Below, piece by piece: positions 16,520 through 25,239 of a stretch of DNA of 64,000 nucleotides. Where the stretch lies: the IMG/VR virus record IMGVR_UViG_3300000117_000016, positions 14,420 through 78,419 of that record; one strand, 5' to 3'. Position 1 is the first letter of the stretch. Each line of letters opens with the position of its first letter. The DNA is from a virus. The notes under the pieces are model-generated. The model made no database searches. It had not been told where the DNA came from and saw only the letters and a program-made list of their open reading frames with translations. The position numbers and the translations under genes were made by a program.

Positions 16520-17566
16520 TCACATGCCCATCGTATCTTTCACTTGATTCCAAAGAGTGTTATATACTTCTGGATTAGAAGCAATATAATTTCTAGCTTT
16601 TTCTTCACCCTGAAATTTAGGGGTATCTTCTATACAAGAAATAGTATACCAAGCGCCAGCCTGATCCACCAATCCAATATCTTTAGCCAAATTAAATACT
16701 TCCATCGCTCTGTCTATACCTTCACCATACCGTAAGAAGCTTGTAATCTTACCGCCAGGAGGACCTAAAGCCGAACAATTTACCATCCAGTGTATTTTTT
16801 GTCCAATCTGAGTATCTTCTTTGCCTACTTTCCATGGCTCAAAATAAGTAGCTCTTAGTTTAACATCGGTTTGATAAGCAATAGCTTGTCCAGATTTTTC
16901 CTTAAACTCTACATTACCATGACCTGGATTACCCATTAAGTGAGTAATGCCAATAACAACATTTTTATTAACAGGAATTACATTTGCCACTTTTCTGCAA
17001 AATTTAGCCAATAGCTTTGCTCCATCTGCTCTTTGCATTTTACCCATGTCAGCAGTAATTTCAGCTTCTGTGCATAGTGCTGAATAAGAATCTATAATTA
17101 GTACAGATCCTGGTTCTTCATTAATGATTCTTTCTCCGATAGATAAATACTCTTCAGCATGTAGTATCTTACCTTGCTGAGATCCTATGACATGAAACTT
17201 ATCTAAATTCAAACCTGGAATACCTTCTAAATCCCTCTTCTTCAATCTACCTTCTATGTTTAGATAATACACATCTCTACCATCCGCAAACGAACTGTGT
17301 GCATATTCTTTTCTTTGTGCTGTAGCAGCGAAGTCTAAGGATGTTGTTGTCTTGCCACACTTAGGATGTCCGGTGAAAATCATAAAGCTACCTTCTGGGA
17401 CACCACCGTTCAACACAAGGTCTAGACAAGGAGAGACAGGAATAGTTATCAAGTTTTGATCTACCACAGAATTAGCGGACAACATAATCCCATCACCAAA
17501 TTGTTTTTTTACTCCATCTTGGATTTTGTTTTTTGTTGCTGGAGTTTTACTTTTGGTTTTGCTCAT
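16520..17566 (-). CDS. recA: RecA-family recombinase
   Basis: 348 aa. Walker A GHPKCGKT at residues 66-73, the SVLIIDSYSAL Walker B near 155, VVIGITHLMGNPG and a YQTDVKLRA L2-region segment show RecA/UvsX homology. It forms the presynaptic filament and pairs homologous DNA. A short basic N-terminal extension and a C-terminal about 60-aa domain are present. It overlaps the upstream gene by 20 nt and neighbours a nuclease, so recombination-dependent replication is likely, perhaps together with the annealing protein at 161-868 and the RuvB at 62050-62943. Confidence 0.9.
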   Translation of the reverse strand: MSKTKSKTPATKNKIQDGVKKQFGDGIMLSANSVVDQNLITIPVSPCLDLVLNGGVPEGSFMIFTGHPKCGKTTTSLDFAATAQRKEYAHSSFADGRDVYYLNIEGRLKKRDLEGIPGLNLDKFHVIGSQQGKILHAEEYLSIGERIINEEPGSVLIIDSYSALCTEAEITADMGKMQRADGAKLLAKFCRKVANVIPVNKNVVIGITHLMGNPGHGNVEFKEKSGQAIAYQTDVKLRATYFEPWKVGKEDTQIGQKIHWMVNCSALGPPGGKITSFLRYGEGIDRAMEVFNLAKDIGLVDQAGAWYTISCIEDTPKFQGEEKARNYIASNPEVYNTLWNQVKDTMGM

Positions 17567-17972
17567 CGTCTAAATCCTTCAGTTTTGATAAAATGTTTTT
17601 AGTAGTTTTGTGTTTCTTGTAAGTGGACTTATCTCTATCTAAGTCTATTGTAACATCTTTGTTCTGTTTAGACAAGATCTTTTCATGTTTCTGTATTACT
17701 GGTGTCAAAAATTTAGATCTTAGAGAGTAGGTTCTATAGCACTTTCTATCCTTGATAGCTGCTATAATTGCCTTGGCACTATATTTTTTCAAAAGTCTGT
17801 GTGCTGTAAAAATCTGACTTTTATAAAATGACGACCATTCCTTGTTATTCCAAAATCTGTAATGTAAATCTTTTTGTTCAATTCTTGCTTTATTCTCACA
17901 AATTAATTCCGTAATATATTGAGCAGCAGACACTTCCTTGCCGTTCGAATATTTAGAAATGTATTTATTCAC
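17547..17972 (-). CDS. Hypothetical basic protein upstream of recA
   Basis: 141 aa from a GTG start at 17972 inside the previous gene's end (8-nt overlap). It is rich in lysine and helical, with AKAIIAAIKDRKCYRTYSLRSKF and a charged tail (KYKKHKTTKNILSKLKDLD-like). The basic, helical nature suits DNA binding, but no family is recognised. No clear Shine-Dalgarno is seen, so translational coupling is likely. Confidence 0.6.
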   Translation of the reverse strand: MNKYISKYSNGKEVSAAQYITELICENKARIEQKDLHYRFWNNKEWSSFYKSQIFTAHRLLKKYSAKAIIAAIKDRKCYRTYSLRSKFLTPVIQKHEKILSKQNKDVTIDLDRDKSTYKKHKTTKNILSKLKDLDDEQNQK

Positions 17973-18279
17973 GAGCTTTGTTAATAGCGTTCTTGTACTT
18001 GGAGTTGATATTGCTTTGTCTATCGTCAGTCAGTTGAGATGCTGCCTGTGTCATTATAGTAACACTTTTTGTTCTTTTGCCAGAAGTTTCTTGGATAAAA
18101 GAATCAGCCTTACTAGATACCGTTTTAATGTTTGCATTATTGGGACTTTCTACACCAACAATATCTACTACTGTTTGTTCAGACAGATTTAATTCTTTAG
18201 CGATTTGCTTATCTTCCATTTGAATAACTTCCTTCAAATATCGAACAGCATATTCTTTAGTCTTGGATATTTTTGCCAT
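17965..18279 (-). CDS. Small HTH-like protein
   Basis: 104 aa from ATG 18279, which overlaps the previous stop (TAATG); this is more likely than an in-frame codon 33 nt upstream. The N-terminal half reads EYAVRYLKEVIQMEDKQIAKEL and NLSEQTVVDIV, a helix-turn-helix of the sigma/resolvase kind. The rest is polar and probably disordered. It could be a small DNA-binding regulator of the replication genes. Confidence 0.6.
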   Translation of the reverse strand: MAKISKTKEYAVRYLKEVIQMEDKQIAKELNLSEQTVVDIVGVESPNNANIKTVSSKADSFIQETSGKRTKSVTIMTQAASQLTDDRQSNINSKYKNAINKARE

Positions 18280-18650
18280 TATTCCATCTCTCTTTCCGCA
18301 TTTCTTAACCATGCAATATTCTTGGTTTTTAAAAAGTTTGTATATAACTCAAATACTCTAGGGGATACCGATTTAAACTCCCATGCTTTCTTGCCAATTT
18401 TAGACAAGAACTTATTTGATGTTCCTTCTGAATACATGCCGATAGGATTGTATATTTTGCCGTGTGATCCTAGTTTTAAAAAATATCTAGTATTACTACC
18501 TAAAGTAACACTTTTGGCTAGGACATCTCCAGTACCATCCTCTAGCCTTGGAAAATTTTTATTGTCTAAATAATCATGCTGTCCGAATACTGTGTAGTAT
18601 TCATATATCTTGCTATCAGGTTCATGATCATTAATCTGTCTTGTACTCAT
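18279..18650 (-). CDS. Conserved phage hypothetical protein
   Basis: 123 aa from ATG 18650. Conspicuous motifs are NTRYFLKLGSHGKIYNPIG and WEFKSVSPRVFELYTNFL, followed by NIAWLRNAERE. I believe similar sequences recur in uncultured marine phages, but I know no function. The gene lies between an FmdB-like protein and an HTH-like protein in a continuous operon. Confidence 0.65.
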   Translation of the reverse strand: MSTRQINDHEPDSKIYEYYTVFGQHDYLDNKNFPRLEDGTGDVLAKSVTLGSNTRYFLKLGSHGKIYNPIGMYSEGTSNKFLSKIGKKAWEFKSVSPRVFELYTNFLKTKNIAWLRNAEREME

Positions 18651-18651
18651 A

Positions 18652-18999
18652 TTATTTGGGCCAAATCGTTTTTGGCTTCCTTTCTATTCTAGACATTCCA
18701 TCAGGCAAAACAGTGTTAGGGTCTTCCTTACCTCTATTGGAATAGTGTTTTCTTTGTAGTTCAGCTTTATAATCGTCACTAAATTTTTCTGTGTTTCTCT
18801 GAGCCAAGTCTCCTAAGGTTTTTAGTTCAGAGTCACTTTTCTTTACAGAGCTGTTTAAAGTAAGCATATCTTCTTGATAGTCCCTACCACACATTTCCTT
18901 ACAGCTATCACACTTTACCCTATCTTTGTAGTCATTGATATTAGCAAAGAGATCAAATGATTTATTACAGGATTCACAAAAATATGTATATGTTGGCAT
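18652..18999 (-). CDS. FmdB-like zinc-ribbon regulatory protein
   Basis: 115 aa. The N terminus MPTYTYFCESCNKSFDLFANIND followed by KCDSCKEMCGRDY is the FmdB/CxxC-CxxC signature. The remaining 60 residues are polar and possibly disordered. FmdB-type proteins are common small zinc-ribbon proteins in phages and bacteria; their role here is unknown, perhaps DNA or protein binding. Confidence 0.75.
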   Translation of the reverse strand: MPTYTYFCESCNKSFDLFANINDYKDRVKCDSCKEMCGRDYQEDMLTLNSSVKKSDSELKTLGDLAQRNTEKFSDDYKAELQRKHYSNRGKEDPNTVLPDGMSRIERKPKTIWPK

Positions 19000-19000
19000 A

Positions 19001-19567
19001 TTAATTTATAAAATTAGAAACGTATTCCATCCACTCTTCTGGTATGTCTTTTATTGTAAGTAAGTGCTGTGCTATTGGCAAGTATTTTTCACTCTTAGAT
19101 GGAATATATGGTTTTTTTATTAGAGGCATCTTAGCCTGTTGTGGGGTTTTGTCTCCTTTTTTTAAATTACAGCTTAAACATGCGGTGGTTATATTATGCC
19201 ACCCTGTTGCTTTTAAAGAACTATTAGCTGGCCATTTAGACTTGGGTATTACATGGTCATAAGTTAGCTTTCTTGATTTCTTGCCACAATACTGGCATGT
19301 ATAATTATCTCTAATGAATATATTCTTTCTGCAGAATTTTATTTCTTCTTTAAAGAAATTATAAAACTTAGTTAATTTAATTACAGAGGGTATATATATT
19401 TCTTTAGACACAGACTTGACACTATCTTTGTAGTAAGATACAACCTCCACATTGCTTTTGTATCCTTTAGAGCTACCATACCATAGCACCATAGCCTTTT
19501 GCCAAGATATGGTGCATAGTGGTGTGTAGTTACAGTTTATAATTAAACAGTCTTTGTGCTTAGACAT
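19001..19567 (-). CDS. HNH endonuclease
   Basis: 188 aa. The HNH core is IFIRDNYTCQYCGKKSRKLTYDHVIPKSKW, then ITTACLSCNLKKGDK, with two CxxC pairs and the DH dyad. The N-terminal 85 residues (CLIINCNYTPLCTISWQKAMVL) are shared by a subgroup of HNH proteins. It could be a free-standing homing nuclease or a DNA-processing enzyme; its location between phoH and an fmdB-like gene does not decide. Confidence 0.85.
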   Translation of the reverse strand: MSKHKDCLIINCNYTPLCTISWQKAMVLWYGSSKGYKSNVEVVSYYKDSVKSVSKEIYIPSVIKLTKFYNFFKEEIKFCRKNIFIRDNYTCQYCGKKSRKLTYDHVIPKSKWPANSSLKATGWHNITTACLSCNLKKGDKTPQQAKMPLIKKPYIPSKSEKYLPIAQHLLTIKDIPEEWMEYVSNFIN

Positions 19568-19568
19568 T

Positions 19569-20255
19569 TTAAAGCCTATGGACTATCTCTGCTATGATTG
19601 GATTTCTAACAATGTCGGAAATTTCTAAATGAGAAAAACCCACGCCGCTGGCTCCTTGCAACCTGTCTATAATAGATCCAAAACCACCCTTTTGAGTGGC
19701 GTGTAGATCTGATTGGTCTAGATCACCCGTAAGAACCATTTTACTGTTCATACCAATTCTAGTTAATAGCATTTTTAATTGATCATAAGAGGCATTCTGA
19801 CATTCATCTGCTACAATGAAAGCATCATGGAAACTTCTACCTCTCATCAAACCCAAAGGCACGATTTCTATTGCCCTGCCAGATTTCAATTTATGAAAGT
19901 GTTCCATTTTAAGAAAATGATTAACTTCATCAAATAATGGCAATAAGTATGGATGTAGTTTTTCTTCAGCACTACCCGGCAAAAAGCCTAGCTTTTCTCC
20001 TGCTTCGACAACAGGTCTAGTGATAACTATCTTTTGTACCTTATAATCTAACAGATATTCTAGAGCCATACCAACAGCAATATGTGTTTTACCACTACCA
20101 GGAACACCCTGACAGAAGGTAATAGTGCTTTCTGCTACAGTTCTAATATAATCTTTTTGATTTATAGACCTTGGTTTAAGTCTATTTTTAAATCCAACAA
20201 TATGTTCTTCAGGGGCTAACTTATCAGCAGCCTTTTTAATTTTGCGTTTTCTCAA
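19569..20255 (-). CDS. phoH: PhoH-like ATPase, TTG start
   Basis: 228 aa P-loop NTPase with GVPGSGKT (50-57), ITRPVVEAGEKLGFLPG, IVADECQNA and MVLTGDLDQSD, all PhoH family motifs. PhoH is frequent in marine phages and is thought to act in RNA metabolism or phosphate-stress responses. The start is TTG at 20255, with AGAGAGG about 7 nt upstream; no ATG occurs nearby in frame. It follows the ribonucleotide reductase gene by 24 nt. Confidence 0.9.
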   Translation of the reverse strand: MRKRKIKKAADKLAPEEHIVGFKNRLKPRSINQKDYIRTVAESTITFCQGVPGSGKTHIAVGMALEYLLDYKVQKIVITRPVVEAGEKLGFLPGSAEEKLHPYLLPLFDEVNHFLKMEHFHKLKSGRAIEIVPLGLMRGRSFHDAFIVADECQNASYDQLKMLLTRIGMNSKMVLTGDLDQSDLHATQKGGFGSIIDRLQGASGVGFSHLEISDIVRNPIIAEIVHRL

Positions 20256-20279
20256 GGTTGTACCTCTCTAGGAGTAGAA

Positions 20280-22475
20280 CTAAATCAGACATGCGCCGCC
20301 AGCACAGCTAATTTCCTCTATCCCTGTGGTATTGTCCTCTGTCTCCAAAAGCTGTGTATAATCAACTTTACTGAAGCTGTTAAACAAATCTGTATACCTT
20401 TTCCAATTATATACGTCCTTCATACAGTATGTTAAACGCTTTAAATCTTCGTCAAAATATTTTTTAGCAAATCTTTGCATCTTAATGGCGAATAACTTCT
20501 TATCTTCACTGTCTGTATCAGATGCTTGCTCTAAAGTCATATAGTCACATGCAGCCCATAGATTATTATCAAAAGCATTTAGGCCTAACTCAATTAAACC
20601 AGAGCACCATAGCGAAGCGTCACCATATTCTTTAGCTATTTCTTTAGGAGTATATACTGTTGTGAATGGCGCTTGAGGATAATCTTTATCACCGCTTTGT
20701 GGTATAAGACTGATACCTGCAAAAAACTTTCTATTATTATAAATAAATTTTGTTACATCTTCCCACTCTTCAGGTTTTACAGTAACTGTATTACTTACAT
20801 TATGGCTTAAAAATTCTTGAGTACATAAGGATCTGTTTTTACCTGAATGAACCCAGTTTTTTTGAGCGTCTTTAACGACACCTAACATTTCTACAGCAGG
20901 TAGCTGGTTTTTTAATTTCGACCCATCAGGCACTTCAATAGGGAATTTTACGACTTCATCGGTATCATTAGCAGACCATGAAGATTTTTCACAAGCTAAC
21001 GGGTTATAGCTTTTAAAGTGTAGATATGGAGCTTCTAGAATATTAGCTTGAACATGTCTAATGTACCTCTTAGCGTGATGAGGATGGATTCCAGAACTTG
21101 TTCCAAGCATACTACTGCTTGTACCTTCTGGTTTTAAACACGTTACTCTAGCGGCTTGATTGATATTGATTTTTTTAGACAATTCTTTATTAGTATCAAC
21201 AGCAATTTTTGCTCCTTTCTTCAGCACCTTCTCTGTGAGTACAAGATCATGTTTTTCCATAATGCCTGTAAGCGACACTCCAAGAAGTGCTTCACGTTCA
21301 AAAATAGCGTTTGTAATATCTCCTAGATATTCTAGGTTAGTAAACCCTGCTTGCAAAGTACCAATGATTGCAGCAGCTCTACATCTTTCATAAAAATCTT
21401 CTTCGTCTACAACAGATGAGCAGTTAATTGTAGAAAGATTACATCCTTGCCAACCAGACTTACCAGTTTTTTCATCTACAGGCCACATACCTACTTCTAC
21501 ACAAGGATTAAAAGTCATTTCCGTAGAGTCACTCCAAATAAAACCTGGCTCACCAAATTCTTTGACAGAATCCATGAGTGTTTCAAACTGTTCGTATGTA
21601 GTCTCGTCTTTTAATAATAGGGCTGAGTTATTACTTCTTGCTCTTTGCGGATTGTCTACATACCAGTTACCAGTTTTAGCTTTTGCCATCTCTTCATCAT
21701 CTGGACTAAATAACGCTAATGAGGCACTTCTACGAACACCACCAGATAATACAGCATCACTGCTGTGCATAATAATATCATAAGCATCGATTGGTCGAAG
21801 TTTTTTTTGTTTGTTTTCAAGACATTTCTCCAATAATTCTCTAATTTTTTCTAAACCATTTTGTAATGGCTCAAAGCCAGGAGCTTTACCAACACCAGAA
21901 GATAGGGTGGACCCTTTTTCTCTGATGCTAGAATAATCAAAAACAATATACTGGTCTTTATATTCTTTAAATTTATCATCAGAAGGTTTGGTAAAGTATG
22001 AACTAAGTAATACTCCAAGAGCATCTGCCCAGCCTTCAATACTATCTTCTATAACATATTTACACCCTTTTTTAGGTTTTTCTTTTTGTGACAGTGATGG
22101 CAATTTTGCAACGTGATGTTTTTGTACACTAAATCCTGTACCGCTACCACATAATAATAGCCAAAAACATTCTTGAAAAAATCTTAAACGATCACAATAA
22201 GAACTAGTACAGTTATAGATCTTAGCGTGACGCTTTAGAATAGGTTCTCCACCAAACTGTAATGCTCTCTGACTACCTAACACCTTCTTCTTGAGCATTA
22301 AGTCGTAGGCCCAATTAATGTCTTCTGTGACATTTTCATCATCATAGTGAGTATGCATCATGCCTTGCACTCGCTCAACAGCTTCTTTCCAAGTCTCTCT
22401 ACGATTCTTGTCCTCCAACCATCTAGCGTACTTAGAAACGAAAGTATAGTTTTGAAGTTCTTGAAGCGCAGACAT
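20280..22475 (-). CDS. nrdJ: Ribonucleoside-triphosphate reductase, adenosylcobalamin-dependent (class II)
   Basis: 731 aa. Motifs are CGSGTGFSVQ, SGGVRRSASLALF, FNPCVEVGMWP (radical-bearing Cys region), QGCNLSTINC, LKPEGTSSSMLGTSSGIHP and a C-terminal EISCAGGACLI carrying the cysteine pair that is re-reduced by thioredoxin. This is the monomeric class II RTPR type, which converts NTPs to dNTPs with B12. It has a strong AAGGAG site and a promoter candidate at 22576-22603. Together with ThyX, dCMP deaminase and dNMP kinase it supplies precursors for phage DNA. Use of B12 means the host must have or import cobalamin. Confidence 0.93.
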   Translation of the reverse strand: MSALQELQNYTFVSKYARWLEDKNRRETWKEAVERVQGMMHTHYDDENVTEDINWAYDLMLKKKVLGSQRALQFGGEPILKRHAKIYNCTSSYCDRLRFFQECFWLLLCGSGTGFSVQKHHVAKLPSLSQKEKPKKGCKYVIEDSIEGWADALGVLLSSYFTKPSDDKFKEYKDQYIVFDYSSIREKGSTLSSGVGKAPGFEPLQNGLEKIRELLEKCLENKQKKLRPIDAYDIIMHSSDAVLSGGVRRSASLALFSPDDEEMAKAKTGNWYVDNPQRARSNNSALLLKDETTYEQFETLMDSVKEFGEPGFIWSDSTEMTFNPCVEVGMWPVDEKTGKSGWQGCNLSTINCSSVVDEEDFYERCRAAAIIGTLQAGFTNLEYLGDITNAIFEREALLGVSLTGIMEKHDLVLTEKVLKKGAKIAVDTNKELSKKININQAARVTCLKPEGTSSSMLGTSSGIHPHHAKRYIRHVQANILEAPYLHFKSYNPLACEKSSWSANDTDEVVKFPIEVPDGSKLKNQLPAVEMLGVVKDAQKNWVHSGKNRSLCTQEFLSHNVSNTVTVKPEEWEDVTKFIYNNRKFFAGISLIPQSGDKDYPQAPFTTVYTPKEIAKEYGDASLWCSGLIELGLNAFDNNLWAACDYMTLEQASDTDSEDKKLFAIKMQRFAKKYFDEDLKRLTYCMKDVYNWKRYTDLFNSFSKVDYTQLLETEDNTTGIEEISCAGGACLI

Positions 22476-22575
22476 ATCTTCTCCTTAAAATAATTCAGAG
22501 TACAGCGACGGCGAAAGAAATAACATAAAGGCCATCAGCTGGGTAAGTGTTAATAAAATTTACAGTCATGATAGT

Positions 22576-22603
22576 ATTATAGTACACCGGATAGATCTTG
22601 CAA
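22576..22603 (-). promoter_or_regulatory. Sigma-70-type promoter candidate for nrdJ
   Basis: Minus strand: TTGCAA (22598-22603), 16-bp spacer, TATAAT (22576-22581). It overlaps the 3' end of the dCMP deaminase gene and lies about 100 bp upstream of the reductase start. The spacing equals that of the ssb promoter. The 101-base gap also contains a 24-codon ORF without ribosome site. Confidence 0.6.
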
Positions 22604-23044
22604 CCACGAAACATTCGGTTTTATTTTTATAATCTCTATCTTACTTTGTTTAACAAAAAGGTCGAATTTTTTTTGTTCTTTTTCGTTGAATAATTTTGTT
22701 CCGTGGCTGTCCCACATTATTACTTTTTTTATTCCTTCTTGGTGTAGGGCGAGAATACAGTCGTTGCAACACTGACCTGTAATGTATGCAATGCCGTTGT
22801 CTGGGCGTACAACACAATTAGACAAAGCATTGCGTTCTGCATGAATCATCCAATCATATTTTTCTGGACGAGTTTTTGGTAACGATTCATCATCCATACC
22901 TTTAGGAAAACCATTGTATCCAACACCCAGTATTCTGTTGTGCTGATCTGTAATTACACAGCCGTGTTGTGTATGAATATCATGACTGCGTTGCGATGCA
23001 ACTTTTGCAATTCCTAAAAAATAGTCTGTCCAGTTTGGTCTCAT
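22577..23044 (-). CDS. Deoxycytidylate deaminase
   Basis: 155 aa. Zinc site residues are HAERNAL (HxE) and TGQCCNDC (PCxxC equivalent, with the usual Pro replaced by Cys). The N terminus DYFLGIAKVASQRSHD, the GCVITDQHNRILGVGYNGFP block and the NCVVRPDNGIAYIT strand match dCMP deaminase. It converts dCMP to dUMP, the ThyX substrate. It lies immediately upstream of the ribonucleotide reductase. Confidence 0.92.
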   Translation of the reverse strand: MRPNWTDYFLGIAKVASQRSHDIHTQHGCVITDQHNRILGVGYNGFPKGMDDESLPKTRPEKYDWMIHAERNALSNCVVRPDNGIAYITGQCCNDCILALHQEGIKKVIMWDSHGTKLFNEKEQKKFDLFVKQSKIEIIKIKPNVSWLQDLSGVL

Positions 23045-23047
23045 CTT

Positions 23048-24004
23048 TTATCCTATGGGTATCTCAGTTTGGATGTTGGGAAAATCTTTTAAAAACTCTT
23101 CAGGGTTGTTGAAGTTATCTTCTAATGGTTGTTCTTTAGATTGCTTAATTGTTACGTGATCTATTTCTTCTGGTTTTATTGTTATATTTATGCCATTTTG
23201 ATCATAGATGTCTTGAAGGTACTGCAGTTTATTTTTCTGTGCGTGTAATGCTTCGTAATTTATTATGCACTTAGGTCTGTCAAAGTTGTTATATATTTCA
23301 GTAATTTTTTCTTGAGCATTTTTTATTTGATTAAATTTACCTAAATATGCTTCTTTATTCCACGTAATCTTTAGCTTTTTGCATTCTTCTATTCTGTTCA
23401 TATTTTTTTCGTTAGTATCAACATACCATATATTATTTAGGTTTCCTTTAACTTCGCTAATATGCGTCAATAAAGCACTTTTCCTGTGTGGTACTATTAA
23501 AGCATTGCAGTGTTTTAGTACTTTGTTTATGTCTATATTATTGTTAAGTTTGTCTGTTTCTTCTAAAGCTGTTTGACTTAAGAAAATTTTTACTATTGTA
23601 TTTTTATTCACAGCTTTGTTTAAAAACTTTAAACTTACTGTATACAATTCTTCGTTAGATGGTTCGATAAATCTTTCCATCTCTTCAATAAGTTCCTTCA
23701 TAGGTTTTGAGTGATATTCACGAACTAAGCCTGATAAATTTCTAAGTAAAAACTGCTGATGTGCATCAAGCCATCCTGCATACTTATATATATAATTGCT
23801 TTTGTGTGCAGCCATTAATTGTACAATTTTTGTTTTTATGTACATATTCCAGAAAATATGATTGAAAAATTCACCCAAACAAAACCATTCTTTAAAATTT
23901 GAACGAATTGTTGATAGTATGAAATTTGTACCAACTCTACCACAAGCCGACAGCATAACAGCGTTTGTTTTGTTACAGCTTGGAGAAGTGTTCTTTGATT
24001 TCAT
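23048..24004 (-). CDS. Sulfotransferase-like protein
   Basis: 318 aa from ATG 24004 (AAAGG about 8 nt upstream), overlapping the previous gene by about 32 nt. VMLSACGRVGTNFILSTIRSN near the start fits the 5'-phosphosulfate P-loop of Stf0-like sulfotransferases, where 'R.GTn.l' binds PAPS. The middle part (KHCNALIVPHRKSALLTHIS) resembles the 3'-phosphate-binding segment. It would add sulfate to a glycan, which suits the adjoining glycosyltransferases. The homology is weak and rests on the two segments. Confidence 0.5.
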   Translation of the reverse strand: MKSKNTSPSCNKTNAVMLSACGRVGTNFILSTIRSNFKEWFCLGEFFNHIFWNMYIKTKIVQLMAAHKSNYIYKYAGWLDAHQQFLLRNLSGLVREYHSKPMKELIEEMERFIEPSNEELYTVSLKFLNKAVNKNTIVKIFLSQTALEETDKLNNNIDINKVLKHCNALIVPHRKSALLTHISEVKGNLNNIWYVDTNEKNMNRIEECKKLKITWNKEAYLGKFNQIKNAQEKITEIYNNFDRPKCIINYEALHAQKNKLQYLQDIYDQNGINITIKPEEIDHVTIKQSKEQPLEDNFNNPEEFLKDFPNIQTEIPIG

Positions 24005-24824
24005 CAAATTTACCTTTATTGTTTAGTTTATATAGTCCGTTGCTATCAATTTCCAGATCTTTAATATTAAAATCATGAGTAAGTATTTTTTCTCTAGAAT
24101 TATATCCTCTATATTTGTAGTCTCCGTGATATAAATGCTCTATGACACCTTTGCAATAGCCAACATCTACGCCAGAAGATTTGTCTAGATTTTGATAATA
24201 ATTTAAAAAATCTTGTATCAAATTATTAGGCATTGCGAATATCTTGTAATTAACAATATCACCTAACCAAGCATATAATTGCAAGCCGTCATTACTACCC
24301 ATAATATGTTTATCATAAAAGCCATTTGGTAAAAGTGATCTGCGACATCCCCAGGATAGTCCAACAGCCAAGCTGCGTCCTATAGGTTCATTATGATGTA
24401 TGTAAGAGTGTAGTAGCTTGGCATAAGAAAAGCAGTTGAGATTATGATTAAAATGATTGTCTAGTTCTACCACTCTTTCAAACGGTTGACCAAAACACTT
24501 CTCATCTAATAATTTATCTAATTCTGTAAGCCAATCATCATTATGAAATACTACATCTGTATCTACCCATACAATCTTATCTACATTGTCAGACAAAGTT
24601 TCTAAAGCTATATTGAAACATCTTTCCTTTTGCCATAAAAAATTTTCAGGCTTAGCTACAATTTGTATAGCGTCATCTATAAAAAATTGAGATGCGTCTG
24701 TAGCTAATTCTACTGTAATTAGATCATGAGCAAAGTTTTTTCTAAATTTCTCATAGTTAGATTTTCTAACAGGATTATTATTATAATTAAAATATGAGCA
24801 TATTGCTTTAATCATTGAAGTCAT
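23973..24824 (-). CDS. GT-A glycosyltransferase-like protein, paralog 1 of 3
   Basis: 283 aa. The opening MIKAICSYFNYNNNP, FLWQKERCFNIALETL, KIVWVDTDVVF (residues 86-93, DxD metal site) and GSNDGLQLYAWLG show a GT-A type glycosyltransferase. The C-terminal GVIEHLYHGDYKYRGY motif is strikingly shared with two other genes in the window (35805-36650 and 36647-37462). The donor sugar cannot be predicted. It overlaps the sulfotransferase-like gene by about 32 nt and the next upstream gene by 17 nt. Confidence 0.75.
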   Translation of the reverse strand: MTSMIKAICSYFNYNNNPVRKSNYEKFRKNFAHDLITVELATDASQFFIDDAIQIVAKPENFLWQKERCFNIALETLSDNVDKIVWVDTDVVFHNDDWLTELDKLLDEKCFGQPFERVVELDNHFNHNLNCFSYAKLLHSYIHHNEPIGRSLAVGLSWGCRRSLLPNGFYDKHIMGSNDGLQLYAWLGDIVNYKIFAMPNNLIQDFLNYYQNLDKSSGVDVGYCKGVIEHLYHGDYKYRGYNSREKILTHDFNIKDLEIDSNGLYKLNNKGKFDEIKEHFSKL

Positions 24825-25236
24825 GTTCCTGTATACGTTTTTCTATATCAAGATTAAATGCAACCGACTTAACTAAGTTAATATTGAAGTCTCCATCTTC
24901 GTTAGAATCACACACATGCGGATTGTATGTAGTAGTCCTAATAAAATTTACGATCATTTTTAGTAGCCTTTCTTTTTGTTGATGTGCATAGGCTATCTCT
25001 TCAAAAAGGAAAGCTAAAAATTTGTGTATGTCTGCTGTTTTGCATGGTAGCATACCCATATTTATACCATAGCAGACCCAATGAAAATACAGTCTTTCTT
25101 TTTCTGTCACGCTATGTTCTTTACAATAAGGTTGATAAAATTCAGAAACCTCAGGGTATTGTTCTGAGTATGTAACTTCATCAAAAAATTGATTACATTT
25201 ATTCTTTTTATAAAAATCTTTTAGTGTTATTTCCAT
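24808..25236 (-). CDS. Hypothetical protein with a glycosyltransferase-associated repeat motif
   Basis: 142 aa. FFDEVTYSEQYPEV, then FHWVCYGINMGMLP resembles the 'FD..YY...YPDV...HY...GW.EGR' module found at the ends of many bacterial glycosyltransferases. The rest is helical. No catalytic residues are apparent. It lies between a GT-A gene and a methyltransferase gene and probably serves as an accessory or carbohydrate-binding module; that is inference. Confidence 0.55.
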   Translation of the reverse strand: MEITLKDFYKKNKCNQFFDEVTYSEQYPEVSEFYQPYCKEHSVTEKERLYFHWVCYGINMGMLPCKTADIHKFLAFLFEEIAYAHQQKERLLKMIVNFIRTTTYNPHVCDSNEDGDFNINLVKSVAFNLDIEKRIQEHDFND

Positions 25237-25239
25237 AAT

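Noticed and set aside
18279-18312. Start codon at 18312 for the HTH-like protein.
   Set aside because: ATG 18279 forms a TAATG junction with the upstream stop, the usual coupling in this genome.
22495-22569. 24-codon ORF (MTVNFINTYPADGLYV...) between dCMP deaminase and nrdJ, possible leader peptide.
   Set aside because: No ribosome site; the likely transcription start lies at or just before its ATG, so translation would need a leaderless start. Kept only as a remark.
22476-22576. Cobalamin riboswitch before the B12-dependent reductase.
   Set aside because: The gap is about 100 bases and has no B12-box-like sequence or multi-helix potential that I can see.
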